Source: Pseudomonas huaxiensis
GTDB lineage: Bacteria > Pseudomonadota > Gammaproteobacteria > Pseudomonadales > Pseudomonadaceae
Direction of reading: 5' to 3'
Assembly (NCBI RefSeq): GCF_003231275.1
Contig: NZ_QKVL01000019.1
Span: 57,186 to 121,185, forward strand
DNA length: 64,000 nt
This document shows, piece after piece, positions 9,101 to 18,167 of the stretch. The notes beneath the pieces are model-generated. The model was not told where the DNA came from. It searched no databases and worked only from the letters and a program-made list of their open reading frames with translations. Numbering within the stretch: the stretch's first letter is position 1; each line of letters opens with the position of its first letter. Position numbers and translations under genes: made by a program.

Positions 9101-9553
9101 ATGGCGACACTACTGGTGCTGCACGGCCCCAACCTGAACCTGCTCGGGACTCGCGAACCCGGTGTCTACGGTGCCGTGACCCTGGCGCAGATCAACCAGG
9201 ACCTGGAGCAGCGTGCCCGCGCCGCCGGCCATCATCTGCAATACCTGCAAAGCAACGCCGAATACGAACTGATCGACCGGATCCACGCCGCGCGCAATGA
9301 AGGCGTGGACTTCATCCTGATCAATCCGGCTGCTTTTACTCACACCAGCGTCGCATTACGTGACGCATTGCTGGCGGTGAGCATCCCATTCATCGAAGTG
9401 CACTTGTCCAACGTGCACAAGCGCGAGCCGTTCCGTCACCACTCCTACTTTTCGGATGTTGCCGTGGGAGTGATCTGCGGTCTGGGCGCCAGCGGTTACC
9501 GACTGGCCCTGGAATCCGCCCTGGAACAACTGGCCGCCGCCGCAAAATCCTGA
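9101..9553 (+). CDS. aroQ: Type II 3-dehydroquinate dehydratase
   Basis: A 150-residue enzyme that converts 3-dehydroquinate to 3-dehydroshikimate in the shikimate pathway. Type II signatures are LHGPNLNLLGTREPGVYG (with the catalytic Tyr), the lid Arg region, NPAAFTHTSVALRDAL and EVHLSNVHKREPFRHHS. The ATG at 9101 follows AAAGGA at a good distance; upstream in-frame starts add a poorly conserved leader. It is followed after 88 bases by accB-accC, a frequent arrangement in gamma-proteobacteria. Start choice and function are clear. Confidence 0.96.
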   Translation: MATLLVLHGPNLNLLGTREPGVYGAVTLAQINQDLEQRARAAGHHLQYLQSNAEYELIDRIHAARNEGVDFILINPAAFTHTSVALRDALLAVSIPFIEVHLSNVHKREPFRHHSYFSDVAVGVICGLGASGYRLALESALEQLAAAAKS

Positions 9554-9641
9554 ATAACGCGAGCCTGGCCATCGCCAGGCTTACAAGAACGTTTGAATCA
9601 CGTTCATACGCCCCTGACCGAACCTTGGGAGTTGATGATTA

Positions 9642-10106
9642 ATGGATATTCGTAAAGTCAAGAAACTGATCGAGCTGCTGGAAGAATCTGGCATCGACGA
9701 GCTGGAAATCAAGGAAGGCGAAGAGTCCGTGCGCATCAGCCGCCACAGCAAGACTCCAGCCCAGCAGTACTACGCGCCGGCTCCAATGGCCGCCGCTCCT
9801 GCTCCGGCCCCTGTCGCTGCCGCTGCCGCCGCTCCGGTTGCCGAAGCTGCCGCTGCCGCGCCAACACTGAAAGGCACCGTGATCCGCTCGCCAATGGTCG
9901 GCACCTTCTACCGCAAAGGTTCGCCAACCTCGCCTGCCTTCGTTGAAGTCGGCCAGAGCGTGAAGAAAGGCGACACCCTGTGCATCGTCGAAGCGATGAA
10001 AATGATGAACCACATCGAAGCCGAAATCGGCGGTGTCATTGACGCCGTTCTGGTAGAAGACGGCCAGCCGGTTGAATACGACCAGCCTCTGTTCACCATC
10101 GTTTGA
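9642..10106 (+). CDS. accB: Biotin carboxyl carrier protein of acetyl-CoA carboxylase
   Basis: A 154-residue BCCP subunit. The N-terminus MDIRKVKKLIELLEESGI is typical, and an Ala/Pro-rich linker (about residues 45-80) joins it to the biotinyl domain. The biotinylated lysine (about K120) lies in the EAMKM motif. BCCP carries the carboxyl group from biotin carboxylase (AccC, encoded 17 bases downstream) to carboxyltransferase, making malonyl-CoA for fatty acid synthesis. It forms an operon with accC and possibly aroQ. Length and start (ATG at 9642) are normal. Confidence 0.97.
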   Translation: MDIRKVKKLIELLEESGIDELEIKEGEESVRISRHSKTPAQQYYAPAPMAAAPAPAPVAAAAAAPVAEAAAAAPTLKGTVIRSPMVGTFYRKGSPTSPAFVEVGQSVKKGDTLCIVEAMKMMNHIEAEIGGVIDAVLVEDGQPVEYDQPLFTIV

Positions 10107-10123
10107 ACCGCGGAGAGCCTGCG

Positions 10124-11467
10124 ATGTTGGAAAAAGTTCTGATCGCCAACCGCGGCGAAATTGCCCTGCGTATCCTGCGAGCCTGCAAGGAACTGGGCAT
10201 CAAGACCGTCGCCGTACACTCCACGGCCGACCGCGAGCTGATGCACCTGGGCCTGGCTGACGAGTCCGTGTGCATTGGCCCGGCGTCGTCCAAGGATTCC
10301 TACCTGCACATCCCCGCGATCATCGCCGCGGCCGAAGTGACCGGCGCCACCGCCATTCACCCTGGCTATGGCTTCCTCGCGGAAAACGCCGACTTCGCCG
10401 AGCAGGTCGAGAAATCCGGGTTTGCCTTCATCGGCCCGAAAGCAGACACCATTCGCCTGATGGGTGACAAGGTGTCTGCCAAGCACGCCATGATCCAGGC
10501 CGGCGTTCCGACCGTACCGGGCTCCGACGGCCCGCTGCCGGAAGACGAAGAAACCGCGCTGGCAATTGCCCGCGAGGTTGGCTACCCGGTGATCATCAAG
10601 GCCGCCGGTGGCGGTGGTGGTCGCGGCATGCGTGTTGTGCACAAGGAAGAAGACCTGATTTCCTCGGCCAAGCTGACCCGCACCGAAGCCGGTGCAGCGT
10701 TCGGCAACCCGATGGTCTACCTGGAGAAGTTCCTGACCAACCCACGTCACGTGGAAGTTCAGGTTCTCTCCGACGGTCAGGGCAACGCCGTACACCTGGG
10801 CGACCGTGACTGCTCCCTGCAGCGCCGCCACCAGAAAGTACTGGAAGAAGCGCCGGCTCCAGGCATCGACGAGAAAGCCCGTCAGGAAGTCTTCGCCCGC
10901 TGCGTCCAGGCGTGCGTCGAGATCGGCTACCGTGGCGCCGGCACCTTCGAGTTCCTCTACGAGAACGGTAGCTTCTACTTCATCGAGATGAACACCCGCG
11001 TGCAGGTTGAGCACCCGGTTTCGGAGATGGTCACTGGCATCGACATCGTCAAGGAGATGCTCAGCATCGCCGCTGGCAACAAGCTGTCGTTCACCCAGGA
11101 TGACGTGGTTATCCGCGGTCACGCCCTGGAGTGCCGGATCAACGCCGAAGACCCGAAGAAGTTCATTCCGAGCCCAGGCAAGGTCAAGCACTTCCACGCG
11201 CCGGGCGGCAATGGCGTTCGCGTCGATTCGCACCTGTACAGCGGCTACACCGTACCGCCGAACTACGATTCGCTGATCGGCAAGCTGATCACCTACGGCA
11301 AGGACCGCGACGAAGCCATGGCGCGCATGCGCAATGCCCTGGACGAAATCGTGGTTGACGGGATCAAGACCAACATCCCGCTGCACCGTGATCTGGTACG
11401 TGACGAAGCCTTCTGCAAGGGCGGCGTCAACATTCACTACCTGGAACACAAGCTGGCCTCGGAATAA
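10124..11467 (+). CDS. accC: Biotin carboxylase subunit of acetyl-CoA carboxylase
   Basis: A 447-residue ATP-grasp enzyme that carboxylates the biotin on AccB. It begins MLEKVLIANRGEIALRILRA. The glycine-rich ATP loop KAAGGGGGRGMRVV, the metal/bicarbonate site EMNTRVQVEHPVSEMVTGID and C-terminal NCRINAEDP-like sequence (ECRINAEDPKKFIPSPG) are all present. The ATG at 10124 is preceded by CGGAGAGC; an in-frame GTG-type extension to 10103 is unlikely. A strong palindromic terminator follows at 11496. Confidence 0.97.
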   Translation: MLEKVLIANRGEIALRILRACKELGIKTVAVHSTADRELMHLGLADESVCIGPASSKDSYLHIPAIIAAAEVTGATAIHPGYGFLAENADFAEQVEKSGFAFIGPKADTIRLMGDKVSAKHAMIQAGVPTVPGSDGPLPEDEETALAIAREVGYPVIIKAAGGGGGRGMRVVHKEEDLISSAKLTRTEAGAAFGNPMVYLEKFLTNPRHVEVQVLSDGQGNAVHLGDRDCSLQRRHQKVLEEAPAPGIDEKARQEVFARCVQACVEIGYRGAGTFEFLYENGSFYFIEMNTRVQVEHPVSEMVTGIDIVKEMLSIAAGNKLSFTQDDVVIRGHALECRINAEDPKKFIPSPGKVKHFHAPGGNGVRVDSHLYSGYTVPPNYDSLIGKLITYGKDRDEAMARMRNALDEIVVDGIKTNIPLHRDLVRDEAFCKGGVNIHYLEHKLASE

Positions 11468-11495
11468 CGAGTCAGCCGCTTTCAGCGGTCGAATG

Positions 11496-11533
11496 GAAAA
11501 AGCCCCGCACGTATCCCGTGCGGGGCTTTTTCG
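11496..11533. terminator. Bidirectional intrinsic terminator between accC and the toxin gene
   Basis: A near-perfect hairpin, AAAAAGCCCCGCACG / CGTGCGGGGCTTTTT, with a short TATCC loop. It has an A tract on the left and a T tract on the right, so it can terminate both the plus-strand accBC operon and the minus-strand gene ending at 11537. Confidence 0.93.
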
Positions 11534-11536
11534 TTT

Positions 11537-14500
11537 TCACTGCGCCATTGTGATCAGCAACAGCGCCTGGGCATCCACCTCGGCCGAGGTAGCCGGCTCG
11601 CCACGCAAGTTATGGACCGAACCGTCGGATCGCTGCACCAGCGGCTCCTGGCGAAAACGCGCCATGAAGCGCTGGCCGCGTCGGGCCATGCCCCCGCTAC
11701 CGCCCTGGCTGGCCTCACGCAGAATCGGGTCGACCACCTCTTGCACCGCGTTGCGGGTAGTGGTGAACACTGTGGTCGCACCCTCGGCAAGGTCGAGCCG
11801 CACGCCATAGATGTTACCCATGCACGATGAATACGACCAATGATCCCACTTCGCAGGGATCCCTTTTCGCGCCAGTGCTGACCGCAGTGGCCCGCCGATA
11901 TCGGCACCACCGGACAGCCAGTCGCCCCCCACCAGCGTGGCCTTGATTGGCTCGCGCCCGGTGCCATGGCCAATGCGAGTCAGCGCGCTGGACAAGGCAT
12001 CATCAAGCAACGCGCGGATATTGTGATCGACGTGGATCACGGCGCCCGCACGCGTCGACGGGTTATACAGGCAAGCCACCACGCAGCTTTGGGCGTTCAA
12101 CGAATACAGGTAATTGTCGCTCGCCCCTGGGTCAAACCGGGCGATCACGCCCTCCCCCTGAAGCGCGCCGCGCGCCGGCAAAGGGTTAGTCCGGGCCGGA
12201 AAGGCATCGCAGACACGCGAGACCTGCCCCAGGTAGTGAACATCGTTGCCGCCACCCCGGAGCCCGACATGAGGGTTGAACGACCAATGGCCACGGACAT
12301 CCCGATGGATGGGCATTTTGTACTGCGCGGATGGAAAGTGGGGGTCGATCAGCCGCAACGTCTGGTTATCCAGATCCGCAACCACCTCGAAGTACTTGTC
12401 CTTGTGGAGGATATGAAGTCGCCCTCCGCTTTGTCCGCCTGGCGAGCTTTGGAACAGCCCATTCAGCAAACCGTCCTGCTCCAGCCGGCGCAGGTTCTCA
12501 GGCGCTCGCTTCAGGGCCTGATGCTTATCCAGGATATCGCCCCCCCTGCGCCCGGCATGATCGCTCGAGCGGAGCCCTTTCATTCCGGACATCTGCAATG
12601 CACCCATCGACCGAATGCCCCCGGGACCGATTTGCCGCGCAGCCGTCCAGGCGCCTGGAAGCGCGATACCCCAAAGCCCCAGCGCTACATCAAGCCAATG
12701 GTGCAGGGCCCCCGCCGAATCACCGTCGCTGTACGCGGCAATCGCCTTGCTCGTGCCAATTGCCACAAAGACCATATCGAGAGCGAACCCCAATGGCGGA
12801 AACACCAGGCTTAGTGGAAGGGCGGCGTAAACCAGGCCTTTTACCACCAGCTCGAAGATGACGTCGTGACGACTTGTGGTCACCGCCTCGACATCATCGA
12901 TGTGGCGCTGCAGGTAGTCATCGTACTCGTCCAGAAAGTCTTCAACGCGGGTCGCCTCGCGCAGTGAGTCCCGCACCGCCTCGCCCTTGGCCAACTGGGT
13001 GAGGCGCAGGGCGGCTGCGGGACGGTCGGTGTAACGCAGATGGGACAGGAAATAATCCTGCATGCCTCCCGGTCCGGCGCCAGTGAACCCCGCATAGCCG
13101 CGCAAGGCGATACCATCCGGCGCTTGCGGCGTGTACAGCCAGTCGTGCGCGACACCTTCTTCAATATCCCTGAACACGTAGAGGCCAACGGCCTGTCGGC
13201 CATTGATAGCGAGCCTGAACACACCACCGGTGGTCGCGACCTCCTCCGCAGACCCACGCTCCCTTGCGGGCTGGCGCCACGAAAGTCCTTCGATAGCGCC
13301 CGCCAGCCGCTGAAACTGCACAACTGTCAGTAGCCCCCTCGCATGGGCAACGTGAACATCCCGCAGCATCGTTGCCTGGGTCAGGGCGCGGTGCAACGCC
13401 CGACGCTCGGCATAGATGGCCTGCGTCGGATCGAGAAACTCCGCACGAATCGACTGCACAAAGCGATCGCCCAGAAAAGCACTGCGCAGATACGGTACAA
13501 ACTCTGCTGAACGCAGTTGACTCAGGTCTTGCCCGACCGAAGAACGGACCGGCATCCGCGGATTGTCCAGTCCCCAATTGTCGTCGTATCCGTACATCGC
13601 CAGGTCCAGCAGCGAGCGCGTGACGCTTGGCGTCGAGTCAGCAAGACCGGGCTTGAAATCGAACAGAATGGTTTGCGGATCGACCTCGCCCCGTACCCCG
13701 TGCTCGCGCAGATAGGCATCGATGTCAGCCGTAATGGAACGCTTGGCAAACGCCTGGAACGTCTGCTGCCCGGCAACCGCGCGCTGCAGTGCATCATTGA
13801 GCAGATGGAGGTCTTCGTTGAGGCCGGCGATCACCTGACGCTGCGCCAAGGGCAAAGCACCGAACCAAGCGGGCGCCTCCTGCAATTCCACACGGGAAAG
13901 ATGATGAGCCTTGCCCAAGGCAACGAGCGCCTCACAAGACTCCCGGTAGCCAAACGGCGCACGGCGATGATCGCGTTGAACATCCCAGTGATCGGCACGC
14001 TCCACGACCTTGTCGAAAAACGCCTCGGCCCGCTGCCGCTGAACGCTATCGATCAGCCCCAGCAGATACTCACGCCCGGCTTCATCGCCCAGCCAGCCAC
14101 CCAGCTCGATAGCCACCGCCCGCAGGGAAGGCAGCTCGACCCACGCCTGCCCATCGGGCTTGCCGGGCGCGTACAGCACCAGCGACTCCGCCGCTTGATC
14201 GCTCTTCTGCACATGAAAAAGCAGGAGGTTCGCCAACGGCAGATCCGGGAGCAACGAAACGCCGACCACCTTCTCGCCCGACTCCGCGCTATCGACGCCG
14301 TTGGACTCCCGAATATGCAGGACCCGTTCCAGGCTCTCGGCACTCAGGTGCCCTCGGCAGCGCGCGATAAACGCGCTCTGCTGCAAGTGCGCATCGTAGA
14401 GATCGAGAAGCGCCACCGTCAGTTCAGGGTTGTCATGGCGCTCGCTGAGTCGCGCCCGGTATTCCCCGCGCGGATCAACGCTTTGCAGCAAAGAATCCAG

Positions 14501-15484
14501 GAATGGCTGAGCGAGCGGCGCGTGAGACGCCTTGGGATCGTGGTGCAGGGTTCTGCTTTTTTGCGGGCCCGGCGCAAAGGGTCCCCCGGCCACCAGCGCC
14601 GTCAGCGAAGTGACCCGGGTCGCGGAAAAAGGCGCCGCGTTGCCACGGGTTTCCACCTGCAGGCGATCCGGCTCGATATCGATACCCAGCGTGGCGCGCG
14701 CGTGGTCGATGATCGCTTGCCGCGCAAAGGCGTGCAGTGAGGTGACGCCATGCAGCAAGTGTTGGACTTGCTGCTCCAGAAACAGGCTGCGTAGCTGCAG
14801 CGCGCGCAAGGTTGAAAGGTCGGCCTCGCCCAGCGCGGCGAACCAGTCGCCGAGAGCGGAGCGGGTCAGGCGCCGCACCATCGAGCGCTCGGCATCGGGT
14901 AATCCATCACCGGCCTCGAACGACGCCTGCCACTGCTCTTCAAGCGCCTCGATACGCTGCGCCAGAGTCACGGCATCCAGTTGCGCCAGGCTCTGCGGCA
15001 AGAACAACGCGTCAATGCTGGCGCAGTGAGCATCCAGCCGTTGCAGGAAAAGGCTGCCGACAGACGAGGTCGCCTCAAGGGCGCCCGGACGGGCTGTCCA
15101 GCGCTCTCGCAGCGCACGCTGGTAATCATCGACCACCCCGCTCGCGACACCTTCGATCACCTGCACCAGCACATCATAGGACTCGGCATCCGCTTCGCTA
15201 TCCGCTGTTTGCGGCCAACGCAGCGGCCCCCTCAAATTGCCATCGTAGCGGGCGACGCGCCCATCAATCAGGCGCTGCAACAGCGCTTCGAACAGCGCCT
15301 CGAGAAACGAAGGAGCGATATCACCTTCAGGGTAATAGGTGCGCAGGTGCACCCTCAGGTGATCACCCGCGATATCGGCGAAGGTCAGCCGACCCTCCCA
15401 GAAACGCTCGGTCCAGGTCGCCCAGCGCGTCACCTGCACCAGCGACGCTCCGGCCACCGAAGACGATTGCAGATTGTTTTCCAT
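11537..15484 (-). CDS. Large dermonecrotic-toxin-like protein with a C-terminal CheD-like deamidase domain
   Basis: A 1315-residue protein with no obvious signal peptide. Residues 1 to ~870 form a helical region resembling the N-terminal part of large Pseudomonas dermonecrotic-type toxins (DUF6543-like, from memory). A hydrophobic stretch at about 875-945 (LVYAALPLSLVFPPLGFALD; WLDVALGLWGIALPGAW) looks like a translocation segment. A conserved strand-rich part follows (YFEVVADLDNQTLRLIDP). The end resembles CheD: SCVVACLYNP with C1134, then H1151 exactly 17 residues later, as in CheD (C27/H44 in Thermotoga); then KATLVGGDWLSGGADIGG, ALARKGIPAKW and GVRLDLAEGATTVF, in CheD order. I infer a glutamine-deamidating effector. 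The ATG at 15484 has GAGGAG upstream. No immunity or secretion gene is adjacent. Confidence 0.72.
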   Translation of the reverse strand: MENNLQSSSVAGASLVQVTRWATWTERFWEGRLTFADIAGDHLRVHLRTYYPEGDIAPSFLEALFEALLQRLIDGRVARYDGNLRGPLRWPQTADSEADAESYDVLVQVIEGVASGVVDDYQRALRERWTARPGALEATSSVGSLFLQRLDAHCASIDALFLPQSLAQLDAVTLAQRIEALEEQWQASFEAGDGLPDAERSMVRRLTRSALGDWFAALGEADLSTLRALQLRSLFLEQQVQHLLHGVTSLHAFARQAIIDHARATLGIDIEPDRLQVETRGNAAPFSATRVTSLTALVAGGPFAPGPQKSRTLHHDPKASHAPLAQPFLDSLLQSVDPRGEYRARLSERHDNPELTVALLDLYDAHLQQSAFIARCRGHLSAESLERVLHIRESNGVDSAESGEKVVGVSLLPDLPLANLLLFHVQKSDQAAESLVLYAPGKPDGQAWVELPSLRAVAIELGGWLGDEAGREYLLGLIDSVQRQRAEAFFDKVVERADHWDVQRDHRRAPFGYRESCEALVALGKAHHLSRVELQEAPAWFGALPLAQRQVIAGLNEDLHLLNDALQRAVAGQQTFQAFAKRSITADIDAYLREHGVRGEVDPQTILFDFKPGLADSTPSVTRSLLDLAMYGYDDNWGLDNPRMPVRSSVGQDLSQLRSAEFVPYLRSAFLGDRFVQSIRAEFLDPTQAIYAERRALHRALTQATMLRDVHVAHARGLLTVVQFQRLAGAIEGLSWRQPARERGSAEEVATTGGVFRLAINGRQAVGLYVFRDIEEGVAHDWLYTPQAPDGIALRGYAGFTGAGPGGMQDYFLSHLRYTDRPAAALRLTQLAKGEAVRDSLREATRVEDFLDEYDDYLQRHIDDVEAVTTSRHDVIFELVVKGLVYAALPLSLVFPPLGFALDMVFVAIGTSKAIAAYSDGDSAGALHHWLDVALGLWGIALPGAWTAARQIGPGGIRSMGALQMSGMKGLRSSDHAGRRGGDILDKHQALKRAPENLRRLEQDGLLNGLFQSSPGGQSGGRLHILHKDKYFEVVADLDNQTLRLIDPHFPSAQYKMPIHRDVRGHWSFNPHVGLRGGGNDVHYLGQVSRVCDAFPARTNPLPARGALQGEGVIARFDPGASDNYLYSLNAQSCVVACLYNPSTRAGAVIHVDHNIRALLDDALSSALTRIGHGTGREPIKATLVGGDWLSGGADIGGPLRSALARKGIPAKWDHWSYSSCMGNIYGVRLDLAEGATTVFTTTRNAVQEVVDPILREASQGGSGGMARRGQRFMARFRQEPLVQRSDGSVHNLRGEPATSAEVDAQALLLITMAQ

Positions 15485-15667
15485 TGTCTGGCTCCTCACG
15501 AAGGAAAGGAGCGAGCGTGCGCCAGAGGTAAAGGCGCCGGGTGATAGATAGTTAGGACGCAATCGATCCACACCACCCGCCGCCTGTTATCCACTTTGCG
15601 GCGTAGCTGGCGTACACTGCCCGGCTTTCACAGCACTGCGCTGAACCACCCTGGTGAAGGTACCCCA

Positions 15668-16546
15668 ATGCCCTGGTTACAAGTTCGTCTGGCCATCACT
15701 CCGGAACAGGCCGAAACCTATGAAGACGCCCTGCTGGAAGTGGGCGCGGTTTCCGTGACCTTCATGGACGCCGAAGACCAGCCGATCTTCGAGCCAGACC
15801 TGAACACCACGCCGCTGTGGTCGAACACCCACCTGCTGGCGCTGTTCGAAGCCGATGCCGAACCGGAAGCGGTGTTCGCCCACCTGCAACTACTGACCGG
15901 CGCCGAGCTGCCCGAGCACCATGCCGAAGTCATCGAAGACCAGGACTGGGAACGCAGTTGGATGGACAACTTCCACCCAATGCGTTTCGGCCAGCGCCTG
16001 TGGATCGTGCCGAGCTGGCACGCCGCGCCGGAACCTGGGGCCGTCAACCTGCTGCTGGATCCGGGCCTGGCCTTCGGCACCGGCACCCACCCGACCACCG
16101 CGCTGTGCCTTGAATGGCTCGACGGTCAGGACATGAAAGATACCCAGGTCCTGGACTTCGGCTGCGGCTCCGGCATTCTCGCCATCGCCGCGCTGCTGCT
16201 GGGCGCTCGCCGCGCCGTCGGTACCGACATCGACGTGCAGGCCCTCGAAGCCTCGCGTGACAACGCCGGGCGCAACGGCGTTGCCGAAGCAGACTTCGAG
16301 CTGTACCTGCCCGAGCACATGCCAGCCCAACAGGCCGATGTACTGGTGGCCAACATCCTCGCTGGCCCGCTGGTCTCGCTGGCGCCGCAACTCAGCGGCC
16401 TGGTACGTCCGGGCGGCCTGCTGGCGCTCTCCGGCATCCTCGCCGAGCAAGGCCAGGAAGTGGCCGCGGCCTACGCGGCGGACTTCGACCTGGACCCGAT
16501 CGCCGAGCGTGATGGCTGGGTACGCATCAGTGGTCGCCGCCGTTAA
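15668..16546 (+). CDS. prmA: Ribosomal protein L11 methyltransferase
   Basis: A 292-residue SAM-dependent enzyme that trimethylates ribosomal protein L11. The N-terminal substrate-binding domain (MPWLQVRLAITPEQAETYED) is followed by the family pattern LLDPGLAFGTGTHPTTALCLEWLD and the SAM motif VLDFGCGSGILAIAAL, then DVLVANILAGPL, which replaces the usual NPPY-type motif. The ATG at 15668 has GAAGG eight bases upstream. It is divergent from the toxin gene (183-base gap) and is followed after 39 bases by a zinc-ribbon gene, the same neighbour order as in other pseudomonads. Confidence 0.96.
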   Translation: MPWLQVRLAITPEQAETYEDALLEVGAVSVTFMDAEDQPIFEPDLNTTPLWSNTHLLALFEADAEPEAVFAHLQLLTGAELPEHHAEVIEDQDWERSWMDNFHPMRFGQRLWIVPSWHAAPEPGAVNLLLDPGLAFGTGTHPTTALCLEWLDGQDMKDTQVLDFGCGSGILAIAALLLGARRAVGTDIDVQALEASRDNAGRNGVAEADFELYLPEHMPAQQADVLVANILAGPLVSLAPQLSGLVRPGGLLALSGILAEQGQEVAAAYAADFDLDPIAERDGWVRISGRRR

Positions 16547-16585
16547 CTGCACTAGACTGGTTCTCATCCCACCCCGGATCGCCGC

Positions 16586-17947
16586 ATGACCGACAGTTTC
16601 GTCACCCAGTGCCCGCATTGCCAGACCAGCTTTCGCGTCAGCCACAATCAACTGAGCGTGGCCCGCGGGGTCGTGCGTTGCGGCAACTGCCTGCAGGTGT
16701 TCAATGCCGCCCGCCAGTTGCTCGAGCAGAGCGCCGCCCAGCAACCGCCGGTCGCCCCCGCGCCCGTCGCTGAACTGCAGGCGGTCGTGCCTGAGCCGGT
16801 CGTGCCGGACGAAACCGTCGAAGCCCCCGCCCTTCCCGTCGATGAACCTGCGCCCGCTCCCGAGCCGGCGCCGGCCCCGCCGGCGAAGAGCTGGAGCAAC
16901 GTCGATCTGGACCTCGACCACCTCGATCTGGACCGCGAACTGGCCCGCCTGGAGCAGCGCGAGATCCAGCCGAGCGTCGACTTCCACGCCGCCCCGCGCC
17001 GGGAAGACAGCCTCAGCGCCAAGCGCGACGATGCCAACAACGACGATCTGCTGGAGGCTGGCCTGTTCAGCACCCCGGCCTCGGAGCGCGAGCCGGACAA
17101 ACCGTCCCTCGACGAACCGCTGCTGCAACTCGAAACCCGTGAGCCGGACGAGCAGCCATCGCCGGGCGACCGCACCGAGCCTTCGCTGTCGCTGGACCTG
17201 CCCGAGCCGGAAGAAACCCCGCCCGTGCGCAGCCACGTGATCGCGGACGACGAAGATGACCTGCCGGATGCCGGCACCCGTCTGTCGGCCCGGGATGATG
17301 ACGACCTCGACCAACGCAACGATCACGACGACGAGCCCACGCTGAGCGAACGTCGCGACCCGCAACTCGGCGCCATTGCCGAGCCCGAGCGCCCGGCACG
17401 CAAGGAAACACTGGTCGACCTGGTCGACGACCCGCTGCAACTGGACTGGCAGAAGCCCCGCAGCAACCTGGGCCGGCGCCTGCTGTGGCTATTCCTGATT
17501 CTGCTGGCCGCCGCCGCGCTGGCCGGCCAGTACATCGCCTATCACTTCGACGAACTGGCCCGCCAGGACCAGTACCGCCCCTGGTTCCAGCAGGTGTGCC
17601 CGACACTCGGCTGCGAGGTGCCGTCCAAGGTCGACATCGCCCGGATCAAAAGCAGCAACCTGGTGGTGCGTAGCCATCCTGACTTCAAGGGCGCACTGGT
17701 GGTGGACGCGATCATCTACAACCGCGCGCCCTTCTCCCAGCCGTTCCCGCTGCTGGAACTGCGCTTCGCCGACCTCAACGGCCAACTGATTGCCAGCCGT
17801 CGCTTCAAACCCGCCGAGTACCTCAGCGGCGAACTGGCCGGCAAGGCCGAGATGCCCAGCCAGACGCCGATCCACATCGCCCTGGATATCCTCGATCCGG
17901 GCCCGAAGGCAGTCAATTACAGCCTCAGCTTCCGTTCCCCGGAGTAA
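16586..17947 (+). CDS. Zinc-ribbon (MJ0042) and DUF3426 membrane protein
   Basis: A 453-residue protein of unknown function. An MJ0042-type zinc ribbon opens it, with C9, C12, C32 and C35 (CPHC...CGNC). A long acidic, Pro/Ala/Glu-rich and probably disordered stretch covers about residues 45-290. A single transmembrane helix (LLWLFLILLAAAALAGQYIA, about 297-316) comes next, then a periplasmic DUF3426 domain with Cys in VCPTLGCEVP and a FAD(L)NGQ(L)-type beta region. It lies between prmA and dusB-fis, as in other Pseudomonas. The cytoplasmic zinc ribbon joined to a periplasmic domain suggests signalling or assembly, but no function is established. Confidence 0.85.
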   Translation: MTDSFVTQCPHCQTSFRVSHNQLSVARGVVRCGNCLQVFNAARQLLEQSAAQQPPVAPAPVAELQAVVPEPVVPDETVEAPALPVDEPAPAPEPAPAPPAKSWSNVDLDLDHLDLDRELARLEQREIQPSVDFHAAPRREDSLSAKRDDANNDDLLEAGLFSTPASEREPDKPSLDEPLLQLETREPDEQPSPGDRTEPSLSLDLPEPEETPPVRSHVIADDEDDLPDAGTRLSARDDDDLDQRNDHDDEPTLSERRDPQLGAIAEPERPARKETLVDLVDDPLQLDWQKPRSNLGRRLLWLFLILLAAAALAGQYIAYHFDELARQDQYRPWFQQVCPTLGCEVPSKVDIARIKSSNLVVRSHPDFKGALVVDAIIYNRAPFSQPFPLLELRFADLNGQLIASRRFKPAEYLSGELAGKAEMPSQTPIHIALDILDPGPKAVNYSLSFRSPE

Positions 17948-17956
17948 AAGCAGCCA

Positions 17957-18046
17957 CAAGTTTCAAGCTTAAAGCGGCAAGAAAGAGCCGATCACACGCG
18001 ATCCTGCTTCCTCTTGCCGCTTGAAGCTTGCCGCTTGAAGCTAGCC
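17957..18046. repeat. Inverted repeat built on AAGCTTCAAGCGGCAAG
   Basis: The spacer between the DUF3426 gene and dusB holds a left arm with AAGCTTAAAGCGGCAAG. The right arm carries two tandem copies of the complementary unit CTTGCCGCTTGAAGCTTG. The pair could form a long imperfect hairpin. The unit differs from the two REP families elsewhere in the window; similar GCTTCAAGC-type intergenic repeats are known from P. fluorescens-group genomes. It sits about 120 bases before the dusB start, so it could also act as a transcript end for the upstream gene. Confidence 0.7.
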
Positions 18047-18167
18047 GCGCCAGCGGCGGAGCTGTTCAGATTTTATCCAGATTCATCTTTATCCGGTCAT
18101 CGAGAGCGGGTATCATGCCCACCCTTTTTCGAACTCTAATGATCCGGCCCCACAACAGGGAACTCCT

